Of a stretch of DNA of 64,000 nt, positions 33,931-41,944 are shown in pieces. Numbering within the stretch: position 1 is the first letter of the stretch; each line of letters starts with the position of its first letter. The stretch lies in contig NZ_CP032757.1 in NCBI RefSeq assembly GCF_003641185.1, positions 248,001 to 312,000 of the forward strand, read 5' to 3'. The notes beneath the pieces are model-generated. The model saw only the letters and a program-made list of their open reading frames with translations, searched no databases and had not been told where the DNA came from. The position numbers and the translations under genes were made by a program. The stretch is from Lactiplantibacillus pentosus. GTDB taxonomy: Bacteria > Bacillota > Bacilli > Lactobacillales > Lactobacillaceae.

Positions 33931-34263
33931 TCAATGTTTAGGATCATGGCGGGTTTGGTACAGCATCCAGATGGCGAAACTTCCAACGCCCAGAATGGCA
34001 AGGTCGATTAACAGCGTGTGCCACAGCGGTCTAACGATTGGATAGAAAGCCCACTGTTCGAGCAACAATGCAGCCAGGCAGACTGGCGCTAATTGATATT
34101 TGAGTACCGGCTGTTCGCGATGGCGCCACGGAATGATGATTGAAACCAACCACATTAGAATTGAAATCACGATGGTCACAACTGGATTGATCAGCATCGA
34201 TAGGATGCCTAGAATAGCGAGTAGATAGGGCATGAAGATTAAGAGATTCTTGAACGTAGTCAT
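33931..34263 (-). CDS. four-helix membrane protein
   Basis: 110 residues with four predicted membrane helices (about 9-25, 27-43, 57-72, 80-100) and a basic end. AGGAGG sits six bases before the ATG. No family recognised; no clear link to trxA or the exported protein that flank it. The 490 bp upstream (34264-34756) contain no gene I can support, only AT-rich sequence with promoter-like TATATAAT near 34694. Confidence 0.6.
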   Translation of the reverse strand: MTTFKNLLIFMPYLLAILGILSMLINPVVTIVISILMWLVSIIIPWRHREQPVLKYQLAPVCLAALLLEQWAFYPIVRPLWHTLLIDLAILGVGSFAIWMLYQTRHDPKH

Positions 34264-34756
34264 CTTGTTCCTCCTCGTGGTTAAACGTTGTCGTTTGCGG
34301 GGTGTGGGTAATCGGTAGCTGTGTCGGGGGGATTCGGAGTCGGTACATCTAATTTTCAGTGACTTAACGTAACTTGTATGATGCCCGTGTACTTAGTTGA
34401 TTAGTTTGATTGAATGACGACAATTGCTAAAAAAGATGATGGTTGTGCGCTGGCAATCACTAAATCGATACGATTGGCTAATCAAACGAACGCACCTCGC
34501 TAATACCAGCGTAACACAGTCATCAATTCATTTGTAATCCTATTAAGAAAGTCGTGATTGAGAAACGAATTTTCATGATAATTTTCAAAGTCTGTCAAGT
34601 TAGGAATCGTTAATAGTTTAGCGTGAGGGTGGCCGCTTAACCGCGAGCTAACGGGAGCGCCGTTGTTAATAATTAAACAGTCAGTGAGACGGCCTATATA
34701 ATTCGTTGAGCTATGCTAAGTTAGTAGGAATGAAAACGGCGACGAGAGGGGTTAAC

Positions 34757-35281
34757 ATGAAGAAATTAATATGGGCATTACGCCTGGGGATCGTCTTATT
34801 TGGGGTCGCATTAGTGTGGGAACAAGTGCAATATAATCGGCAAGTTGCCAGTGGTCAGCGCATCAGTCAACAGCGCCAGTCACGCCATCGTGAAGCGAAT
34901 CATCTTAAAATCGTTCGTCCACGCCAACTGAGTGACTTTTCTGCCACCAAGGTCGAAGCGGCCCAAGTCTGGTTGCATGTGAAAGGCTCCCGGGTCATTG
35001 ACGAAGACATACCATTACATATTCGGCAGATTGCGGCCGGGCAACGTATCCAGCCGGAAAACCCGCGTAGCGCTGTCTACAATAAGCCGATGATTCAAGT
35101 CTATAGCGACGACCACCAAGACATGAATAATCGCGTGACCTATGCCCACAATGCGGATAATACGGTGATGATTACCCCCACGGAATCAAGCCCAGCGAAA
35201 TCCCAAGCAGTGCGCGTCAACACGCAGGCAAGCCCAAAACACCGCACGACACTACTCAAGGTCGTACAACTCATTATTTAG
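34757..35281 (+). CDS. membrane-anchored exported protein, unknown
   Basis: 174 residues: a single N-terminal helix LIWALRLGIVLFGVALVWEQ with KK in front, then a very basic, Gln/Arg/Ser-rich stalk and a soluble part with VEAAQVWLHVKGSRVIDEDI. It ends in a weakly hydrophobic segment. Probably tethered with its C-terminus outside. GAGAGGGG supports the ATG at 34757. Family not recognised. It ends 60 bp before structured repeat copy 2. Confidence 0.55.
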   Translation: MKKLIWALRLGIVLFGVALVWEQVQYNRQVASGQRISQQRQSRHREANHLKIVRPRQLSDFSATKVEAAQVWLHVKGSRVIDEDIPLHIRQIAAGQRIQPENPRSAVYNKPMIQVYSDDHQDMNNRVTYAHNADNTVMITPTESSPAKSQAVRVNTQASPKHRTTLLKVVQLII

Positions 35282-35339
35282 ACGGTCTAATATGCATTAG
35301 GCGATTTGATTTGTTATGAACCATAGTTAAAAGCATGAT

Positions 35340-36190
35340 AGTTCTTAAGTTCAAAGGCGGCCAGCTTAGGAGCGCTGGAAACGGTTCGAGTCAGCGTAAA
35401 TCTGCAGTGATAGGGTCGTCCTATGTCGGCTTACAGGCATTTCTGACAACGCTGGAACGCGATGGACACAGATTTAAGCCGACAAACCACGTCTTAAATA
35501 CTGGTCTTCCACTAACCAAGCCAAAAACGCTTGCTAAGTGGAATTTCATCGCTGAGCATTGTCAGAAACGCCTTCCAGCCGGAGATGGTATTCGAAAGGC
35601 GGACATGTGCGGACCCAACCTTTGAGGAGCTGGTCGTTGACACTTAAGTAAACAGCTATTTGACATCTAACTGTAAAACTTGGCCCACTAGTTGCATGTT
35701 GGCAGACTTGTGTTGGTGAAACAGCAGCGTTGCCGAAACGTTATATGGATTTTGTCTAATCACCTAAAATAGCAAAGGCTGCACGTTAAACGAAAGGCAA
35801 TTCTATTGACTGGGTTCAAGATTAGTTGCTATTGAAGTTGATGAATAATCTTCCTAGCATTTAAATACCATAAATTATTATCGATACTGATTAGGCCTTT
35901 GCCTGAAAGATCAGTCTTTCAAAATTCAATGGCCAATTGTACCCAGATAGGTGGCCGTCCATCCGCCATTCGAACGGCTTCCCGACTGAAGGGGCCGGCT
36001 GACAATGCTCAAGGGCGAAGTTCTTCTTGTCCGGGTGGGGTTCCCGGGCTAGAAGAAGACTCGTATTTGAAATTACGCAGCGAACTTCTGCGTGAGTTCA
36101 AATCGATGTCCGCCCTGTTCCAGCGTTGTCAGCCGGCCCCGGAAGTCGGAATAAGGAGATCACCGGCTGACGAACAACAATCCAAACTGG
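35340..36190. repeat. structured composite repeat, copy 2 (B then A, reverse of copies 1 and 3)
   Basis: Unit B at about 35340-35625 and unit A at about 35895-36190, both inverted relative to copies 1 and 3, with an AT-rich spacer. Unit B keeps both inner hairpins (TTCCACTAACCAAGC with GCTTGCTAAGTGGAA at about 35508-35543, and ATTTAAG with CTTAAAT). Unit A has TTCTTCT (36021-36027) with AGAAGAA (36051-36057) and outer arms GGGGCCGGCTGACAA and complement. Three open frames inside (35335, 35899 and part of 36259) are by-products of the repeat. Located between convergent genes. Confidence 0.85.
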
Positions 36191-36243
36191 CATGTCTTAA
36201 TCATCATTAATGTTAAGTAGACAGTCCGGCTCTCAAATACTGA

Positions 36244-36383
36244 TATTCCACGTCCTATGTGGTATTGCCGAAACGTGTTCGGGTCAGACTGGGACTTCCG
36301 GTTAGCTACGCCAGAACGCCAAGCAGAAAGTCACCGCTTAACGTTCTAGCTAGGCTAATCCTCAATCCCAACCCGTCTGAACC
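36244..36383. repeat. long imperfect palindrome
   Basis: A small hairpin ATTCCAC/GTGGTAT (36246-36265) is followed by a 107-bp near-palindrome. GTTCGGGTCAGAC near 36277 faces GTCTGAAC near 36375; inner arms are TGGGA/TCCCA, GGTTAGC/GCTAATC and CAGAACG/CGTTCTAG. It differs in sequence from units A and B. Confidence 0.55.
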
Positions 36384-36405
36384 TCGCACTCTGAAAGCAC
36401 TACAC

Positions 36406-36465
36406 AAAAAAATCGGGACAAACCATGCCGGACTCAGAAAGATCTGAGCGGCGGTTGCTTGTCCC
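36406..36465 (-). terminator. terminator of the 36487-36888 gene
   Basis: GGGACAAGCAACCGCCG pairs with CGGCATGGTTTGTCCC around an inner CTCAGA/TCTGAG hairpin; a T7 run follows on the minus strand. Confidence 0.75.
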
Positions 36466-36486
36466 TAATTGATGAGGTGGTGCTGA

Positions 36487-36888
36487 TTAATAGTGGTCAT
36501 ACAATTGCTCAATCAAGTCATCGCTATTAGTGATGAGTTGCCGGTTCAATGAAATAAGGTAATCCGTCCGCAGCGGGTGTGCCATGTTGTGGAAGGTGTC
36601 TTCAATGATGCAGCCAGTCAAGGTAAAGGTGTTCTGCCGGCCCTGGACAATAATTGTGAAGCTCCGATGATTGCTAGTCACGATGACATTTAAGCCCATC
36701 AAATGGGTCAGATTCAATCCGAGTGTCGCAGTGGAATCGGTCAGGCCGGGTGTACCGGTTCGTTTGATGAGTGCCAGACATTCGTCGATGCGCCGTAGTG
36801 AGTTGAACATCGAAAACTTACTCGTATTGATAGTGGCTGTCTTGGTGGCACGTGGCCGCCTTACGTATGGTCCAACGACTAAATTCAT
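36487..36888 (-). CDS. hypothetical protein
   Basis: 133 residues, no membrane segments or signal. It begins with a basic stretch (RRPRATKTAT), then mixed alpha/beta sequence with LNVIVTSNHRSFTIIVQGRQ and a final helical IEQLYDHY. GGGGGGAATCATT gives a good ribosome site, and a terminator follows, so I accept it as a gene. No family recognised; the flanking repeats and ndk give no clue. Confidence 0.55.
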   Translation of the reverse strand: MNLVVGPYVRRPRATKTATINTSKFSMFNSLRRIDECLALIKRTGTPGLTDSTATLGLNLTHLMGLNVIVTSNHRSFTIIVQGRQNTFTLTGCIIEDTFHNMAHPLRTDYLISLNRQLITNSDDLIEQLYDHY

Positions 36889-37049
36889 AATGATTCCCCC
36901 AAACCAATTAGTTGATTGGTTTAATCATAACCAGTACGAACAATTAGTGCGAAGATTTCGACGGATTGGGGCGGTTAGTTGGGTTACTTTACCGGTTAAC
37001 TTCGGAAGTTTTACTAACGTAGTGGCAGTTGGTCGTCATCAGCAAACAG

Positions 37050-37085
37050 AAAACCCGCGTCCGAGTGGTGCTGGACGCGGGTTTT
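37050..37085. terminator. ndk terminator
   Basis: AAAACCCGCGTCC pairs with GGACGCGGGTTTT across ten bases. Confidence 0.85.
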
Positions 37086-37118
37086 GATCTTATCAGTCTA
37101 ACTTGATTGGTGCGTGAG

Positions 37119-37583
37119 TTAAGCCTTCACTTTGGCTTCAGCTTTACGCGCCTTAACCGCCAGTTCAGGGAACCAAATGGCGATTTCGTGATGGGCATTT
37201 TCACGGCTATCTGAGGTATGAATGATGTTTCTCAAGATACCATCTGGATATTCATGAGCGTAGTCACCCCGAATGGTGCCGGGTTGCGCTTCAGCTGGTC
37301 GGGTGCTCCCAGCAAGCCGGTGGACGGCTTTGACGACCCCGGAGCCACTCACAATAATGGCCACCATTGGGCCTTCCATCATATAGGTCTCGATTTCCTT
37401 AAAGTATGGTTTGCCGACTTTTTCGCTGTAATGTTGTTGGAGCTGTTCAGCAGTCGCTTTAATCACCTTCAAGGCGGCAATTTGATAACCTTTACGTTCT
37501 AACCGAGTGATGACCTCACCGATGTGTCCTTCACTGACACCATCGGGTTTAACTAGGACTAGTGTTTTTTCAGAATTTGCCAT
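37119..37583 (-). CDS. ndk: nucleoside diphosphate kinase
   Basis: 154 residues. Transfers phosphate from ATP to NDPs through His122 in NIIHTSDSRENA, with the nucleotide site residues in LVKPDGVSEGHIG and STRPAEAQPGTIRGDYA. A tail of about 10 Lys/Ala-rich residues (VKARKAEAKVKA) extends past the usual 140. GGAGG precedes the ATG. Monocistronic. Confidence 0.95.
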   Translation of the reverse strand: MANSEKTLVLVKPDGVSEGHIGEVITRLERKGYQIAALKVIKATAEQLQQHYSEKVGKPYFKEIETYMMEGPMVAIIVSGSGVVKAVHRLAGSTRPAEAQPGTIRGDYAHEYPDGILRNIIHTSDSRENAHHEIAIWFPELAVKARKAEAKVKA

Positions 37584-37733
37584 AATACGTGACCTCCTCG
37601 CTTTTTGAAAGCGGTATCATTTATACTTTAAATTGTAGGTGACTTTAGGGAACACGTCAACTAGAATCACCGTTTTATGATGAAAATCGCTTGTAAATTA
37701 AGATAAGCTGTTTAATAATTAGGACGCGACCAC

Positions 37734-37753
37734 CGCAATAATAACATATTGCG
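37734..37753. promoter_or_regulatory. inverted repeat upstream of DUF2252 gene
   Basis: CGCAATAataacaTATTGCG, a perfect seven-base inverted repeat 50 bp before the start; an operator-like site of unknown owner. Confidence 0.35.
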
Positions 37754-37803
37754 ACGGCGAATGACGACTTACAATTAAAACAATTTTAAAAGGATTTGAT
37801 ACC

Positions 37804-39150
37804 ATGCCACCACTTGATTTAACACATATTCGGCAACATCACACGGTCGCCGAATTGATTGCGCTTGGAAAGGCCCGGCGCCAAGTCACGTCATTTGAAC
37901 AATTAGGTGTTTTCACTCCAGTAAAACGGAACGCTGGTGACTACCTCCGCCACGTACGTGAGATGTTAGTTCCTGAACTGCTGCCATTACGGCGTGAACG
38001 CATGTCAGCATCGGCCTTTGCCTTTTTTCGGGGGTCCGTGGAATTAATGGATTATGACTTGGACTACCAGGCGTCGACCGAGATTCCAGCCGTCGTTTGT
38101 GGCGATGCCCATCTCGGTAATTTTGGCTTCTACGCCTCACCGGAACGCCGCTTGGTCTTTGACCTGAATGACTTCGATGAAGCCGGCGTCCATCCCTGGG
38201 AATGGGATCTGCGGCGCTTACTCGTCAGCATTTTTCTCGCGGCTCGCGATTCCAATTTTAAGCCCAAAAAAGTTGAAAAGCTGGTTCAGGCCGCAAGTGC
38301 GAGTTACCGAGATGCACTTCAACGGATGTTTGACCAGACGACGCTCGACCGCTTTTATCGCGACAATGAAGTGCAAGCCGTCCTGAATTTTGGTGGGGCA
38401 CCAGAAGATACCGCTGACTTGATTGCGGGGCTGGTCAAAAAGGCTCAAAAACGGAATTCCGAGCAAGTCGTTCGGAAGTTTACCGTGACCAATAGCCGTG
38501 GTGAACGCCAATTTAAGGAGAATGCGCCGCGCTCGGTCCACGTTGATCGTCAGACGACCCATGATTTGAAAGTGGGGATTCAGGATTATTTGTTGAATGT
38601 GCGAACGGATGTCGCCTTGTTGCTCTCACAATACGAAGTGACGGACATCATTCGGCATAGTGTCGGGGTCGGTAGCTTCGGTTCCTTGTGCTACTTAGTC
38701 TTATTGACGAGTACGGACGGCAGCCATTTGGTCCTTCAAATCAAGGAAGCGCTGCCCACGCGGCAGGTCGGTAGTCGGTCACGGCCAGCATTGACGGCGG
38801 CGATGGAATTGACGGAAGGACAACGGATCGTGAGCTCCCAGCGGATTTTGCAAGCGACGTCGGATGCGTTCTTAGGTTATTTCCAAGTGGGAGACAAGAG
38901 CTTCTATGTGCGTCAGTTCCGGGACATGAAGGAGTCGATCGACATTCCAACGTTGGATTGGGGCCAATTCCAGGCCTATGCCAACACTTGTGCCATGATT
39001 CTGGCGAAAGCCCATGCCCAAAGTCCGACGGCAGCCATGATTCGCGGCTACGTTGGTCACTCGACCAAATTTGATGAAGCGATGGCGAAATGGGCGGCCG
39101 CGTACGTGACGCAGGTCGATAATGACTATCAAGATTTCTTAGAAGGATAA
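37804..39150 (+). CDS. DUF2252 protein
   Basis: 448 residues, full-length DUF2252. Seen: FFRGSVELMDYDL, VVCGDAHLGNFGFYASPERRLVFDLNDFDEA (resembles the catalytic and metal motifs HxGNF and DFDE of kinase-like folds), VGVGSFGSLCYLVLL and FYVRQFRDMKESIDI. The family looks like an aminoglycoside phosphotransferase/protein-kinase relative, but no substrate is established. Cytoplasmic. AAAGGATTTGATACC leads to the ATG. Stand-alone. Confidence 0.85.
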   Translation: MPPLDLTHIRQHHTVAELIALGKARRQVTSFEQLGVFTPVKRNAGDYLRHVREMLVPELLPLRRERMSASAFAFFRGSVELMDYDLDYQASTEIPAVVCGDAHLGNFGFYASPERRLVFDLNDFDEAGVHPWEWDLRRLLVSIFLAARDSNFKPKKVEKLVQAASASYRDALQRMFDQTTLDRFYRDNEVQAVLNFGGAPEDTADLIAGLVKKAQKRNSEQVVRKFTVTNSRGERQFKENAPRSVHVDRQTTHDLKVGIQDYLLNVRTDVALLLSQYEVTDIIRHSVGVGSFGSLCYLVLLTSTDGSHLVLQIKEALPTRQVGSRSRPALTAAMELTEGQRIVSSQRILQATSDAFLGYFQVGDKSFYVRQFRDMKESIDIPTLDWGQFQAYANTCAMILAKAHAQSPTAAMIRGYVGHSTKFDEAMAKWAAAYVTQVDNDYQDFLEG

Positions 39151-39210
39151 CACCAAACATGTTGATTAGTGCGACTCACCGGGTCAGACCGTTGTGGGCC
39201 GTTTTTTTTA

Positions 39211-39239
39211 ATGTTGATAAACATTGATATATCAACATT
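39211..39239. promoter_or_regulatory. inverted repeat
   Basis: AATGTTGATA and TATCAACATT, ten bases each, about eight bases apart, between the DUF2252 and FMN reductase genes. It follows a T-rich stretch, so it could be an operator or a weak terminator. Confidence 0.35.
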
Positions 39240-39311
39240 TATGACGAATGATGGGTCTGACTGTTAAAATTAATGGGTGAAAAAGGTTGCACTTTTGAAT
39301 CAACTTGATAT

Positions 39312-39328
39312 ACTTACTATTAGTAAGT
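39312..39328 (+). promoter_or_regulatory. HxlR/YodB-type operator
   Basis: ACTTACTATTAGTAAGT, a near-perfect palindrome next to the ribosome site region of the FMN reductase. It resembles the TTACT...AGTAA sites of thiol-redox DUF24 (HxlR, YodB) repressors, which in Bacillus control quinone and azo reductases. The owner regulator is not in the window. Confidence 0.45.
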
Positions 39329-39365
39329 GAAATGAAGAAATTAATTTTGAAAGGATTGTTTGATA

Positions 39366-39914
39366 ATGACTAAATATGGTGTAATCGTAGGTTCTATTCG
39401 TAAAAATTCTTATTCTAAAGGGGTTGCGGATGCAATCGTTGCTGGCTTACCAGCTGATGCAGAAGTAACTTATCTCAACATCGCTAAGTTACCACTGTAC
39501 AACCAAGACTACGATGCAGATTCACCTGCAGAATACACGGAATTCCGTGAAGCCGTGGCTGCTCAAGACGCCTTCATCTTTGTCACACCAGAACACAACC
39601 GTAGCATCCCCGCAGCATTGAAGAATGCGTTGGATGTTGCGTCACGTCCATGGGGTCAAAGTGTTTGGGGTGGCAAGCCAGCCTTGGTTGCTTCACAATC
39701 AATCTCCGGCATCTCCGGCGTTTTGGCACACCATGTTTTGCGTCAATCCTTAGTCTTCTTAGACATGCCAACGATGCAACAACCAGAATTATACATTGGT
39801 AACACCGACAAGTTGGCGGATGAAAACGGCCAAATCACGAATGAAGGCACTCAAAAGTTCTTAGCTGGTGCCGGGAAGCAATTTAGCGAATTTGCTGCTA
39901 AGTTCGTGGACTAG
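39366..39914 (+). CDS. NADPH-dependent FMN reductase
   Basis: 182 residues, flavodoxin-like FMN_red family (azoreductase/quinone reductase/chromate reductase type). FMN phosphate loop YGVIVGSIRKNSYSKGVA, and isoalloxazine loops TPEHNRSIPAALKNALDVAS and SQSISGISGVLAHH. AAAGGA leads to the ATG at 39366. Strong codon bias. A DUF24-type operator in front suggests induction by electrophiles or quinones. Confidence 0.88.
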   Translation: MTKYGVIVGSIRKNSYSKGVADAIVAGLPADAEVTYLNIAKLPLYNQDYDADSPAEYTEFREAVAAQDAFIFVTPEHNRSIPAALKNALDVASRPWGQSVWGGKPALVASQSISGISGVLAHHVLRQSLVFLDMPTMQQPELYIGNTDKLADENGQITNEGTQKFLAGAGKQFSEFAAKFVD

Positions 39915-39976
39915 TTAAAGCCGGATTTAACATTAAAAGACGGTCACTGCTAATTGCAGAAAATGACTAATATTAG

Positions 39977-40015
39977 GCTCCCGATAATCGATCACTGATT
40001 ATCGGGAGCTTTTTT
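39977..40015 (+). terminator. FMN reductase terminator
   Basis: GCTCCCGATAATC pairs with GATTATCGGGAGC and six T follow. Confidence 0.9.
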
Positions 40016-40019
40016 GGGG

Positions 40020-40395
40020 CGTCGCAATGATGGCAGAAGCGACTGATCGCCGGATCTTTGGTCGATTTAGTGACCCATCAGACTGGTGTACAATTTAGGC
40101 TTCACTATCTTTTACGCGGTAACGGTCACATGATATGATGTGTGACAAAAGGAGGTCCTGTAAATTCTGCAATGTCGTGGTCGCAACGTTGCCGGGGCGG
40201 ATGCCAAACAATCCATAAGAAAGTGATATGGTGGCGGATTGAAGGGGGTCAATCCGTGTCACGGTGAGGACCGTTGGAGTGGTTTCGTCAATCAACTTGA
40301 TGGGCATAAATGATTGAAAGAAAGGATGCAATCTTTCTTGACGCAAAATAGCGTGACGCATTTTGCGTTCACCATAGTTGGCTAATAGGAACGAT
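40020..40395 (+). promoter_or_regulatory. leader region of the EIIC operon with two hairpins
   Basis: No gene accepted. AAGAAAG/CTTTCTT (about 40317-40339) and ACGCAAAAT/ATTTTGCGT (40341-40349 with 40360-40368) lie just ahead of the EIIC start and could be operators or RNA hairpins. AAAGGAGGT at 40147-40155 is a perfect ribosome site without a convincing reading frame behind it, which hints at a decayed short gene. Confidence 0.35.
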
Positions 40396-41673
40396 ATGGA
40401 TAACTTTATCAATTTACTGAATGCCAAAGTACTGCCAGTGGCGAATAAGGTGGGGACTCAGCGCCATATGACAGCGATTCGGAAAGGAATTATTTCCACG
40501 CTACCGCTAACGATTGTCGGGTCGTTCTTCACAATTTTAAACAACATGCCGATTGAAGCAGTGGCTAATTTTTTAGCACCCTATGCAGAAATTCTCGACG
40601 TGCCATTTCGCTATACGGTCGGGATTTTAGCACTATACGCAACGTTTGGGATTGCGTCGTCACTAGCTGAAAGTTATCAGTTAGATAAGTTAACTAACGG
40701 AATTTTGGCGATTCTCGCCTTCCTCGTGTCGACAGCGGTTCCGGTGCACGTGACCAAAAATGTGAGTGATGTCATCAATACTGGTCGCTATATCAACATT
40801 GCGAACCTGAGCGCGTCGTCCCTCTTTGGGTCAATTATTACCGGCCTATTGACCGTCGAAATCTTTCGCTATTTGAAAAACAGCAATATTACGATCAAAA
40901 TGCCAGAAGGTGTCCCACCAGAAGTCTCGAATTCGTTTGTCGCGCTGGTGCCCGCCGCGGTGATTTTGATACTGTTTTGGGTGATTCGCTATGTCTTTGA
41001 TTTCAATATTTCTTCATTCTTAAGTTCACTATTGATGCCTTTAAAAGGGGTGTTAGTCGGTAATAGCTTATTTGGTGGCTTACTGACGATTTTCCTGATT
41101 ACCGGTTTTTGGACCCTTGGTATTCACGGAGCGGCAATCATGGACCCGGTCATTCGGCCGTTTTGGGAAATGTCGATTGCCCAAAATATGAGTGAATTTA
41201 CGAGCGGGACGAGTGCGCATAACTTATCCACGATTTTTACCGAGCAATTTTTACAGTGGTTCATTTGGATTGGGGGTGCCGGGGGAACCTTGGCCCTGGT
41301 GGTGTTGTTCATCTTCTCCAAATCGACCTATCTGCGCGACTTGGGCAAACTATCCCTGTTGCCCGGCCTATTCAATATTAACGAACCGATTGTATTTGGG
41401 GCGCCAATCGTGATGAACCCGATCTTAGGGATTCCTTTTATTGTTGGTCCACTCATCACGGGTACGTTGAGCTACGTCCTAACGATTACCGGCGTAGTGC
41501 CGATGATGATGGCGCGACTGCCATTTACCGTTCCGGGACCGCTTGGCGCGTTTGTCAGTACTAACTGGAGCGTGCCGGCGCTGATTTTATCCTGTGTCAA
41601 TTTTGTGATTGACCTAATCATCTACTATCCATTCTTCAAAGTGTTTGAAAAACAGCAATTGAGCAAAGAATAG
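40396..41673 (+). CDS. PTS EIIC, lactose/cellobiose (CelB-like) family
   Basis: 425 residues with about ten membrane helices, a complete EIIC of the lichenan/cellobiose type: GIISTLPLTIVGSFF, WTLGIHGAAIMDPVIRPFW, and NEPIVFGAPIVMNPILGIPF with the essential NEPIVFG motif. No EIIA or EIIB genes are adjacent, so it must borrow these. AGGAACG precedes the ATG at 40396. The operon continues with an 87-residue membrane protein and a MupG-type hydrolase, which points to a 6-P-muramyl disaccharide or similar cargo. Confidence 0.88.
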   Translation: MDNFINLLNAKVLPVANKVGTQRHMTAIRKGIISTLPLTIVGSFFTILNNMPIEAVANFLAPYAEILDVPFRYTVGILALYATFGIASSLAESYQLDKLTNGILAILAFLVSTAVPVHVTKNVSDVINTGRYINIANLSASSLFGSIITGLLTVEIFRYLKNSNITIKMPEGVPPEVSNSFVALVPAAVILILFWVIRYVFDFNISSFLSSLLMPLKGVLVGNSLFGGLLTIFLITGFWTLGIHGAAIMDPVIRPFWEMSIAQNMSEFTSGTSAHNLSTIFTEQFLQWFIWIGGAGGTLALVVLFIFSKSTYLRDLGKLSLLPGLFNINEPIVFGAPIVMNPILGIPFIVGPLITGTLSYVLTITGVVPMMMARLPFTVPGPLGAFVSTNWSVPALILSCVNFVIDLIIYYPFFKVFEKQQLSKE

Positions 41674-41680
41674 GGGGTTC

Positions 41681-41944
41681 ATGCACGTGTTGGGATTATT
41701 GATGTTAGCTGCGCCACTGATTGTTAGCGAATGGCTGGTCAATCGGGGGTTGATTCCGGGTTACTTGCGACACCGGCACATTGTCTGGCGGGCATTAGCG
41801 AGTCTACTGGTCGTGGTTGGGCTGGTCGCTTGGTGGCACCTGCCAGTGATGATAACGGTCGTCACGACGATTTACTTGGCTACTGTGATTGCGAATCGCT
41901 ACTTGCAAGCCTTTGAGGCGCTAGAACGGGGGAAACGTGAATGA
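41681..41944 (+). CDS. small membrane protein in EIIC operon
   Basis: 87 residues, two or three helices (about 3-18, 30-48, 50-72), ending in a charged tail FEALERGKRE. It lies 7 bp behind the EIIC gene, and its stop overlaps the next start (ATGA), so it belongs to the operon. Family not recognised. Confidence 0.7.
   Translation: MHVLGLLMLAAPLIVSEWLVNRGLIPGYLRHRHIVWRALASLLVVVGLVAWWHLPVMITVVTTIYLATVIANRYLQAFEALERGKRE

Noticed and set aside
40095..40427. 110-codon minus-strand ORF
   Set aside because: Overlaps the EIIC start and its promoter region, has no ribosome site for the likely internal Met, and no recognisable motif.
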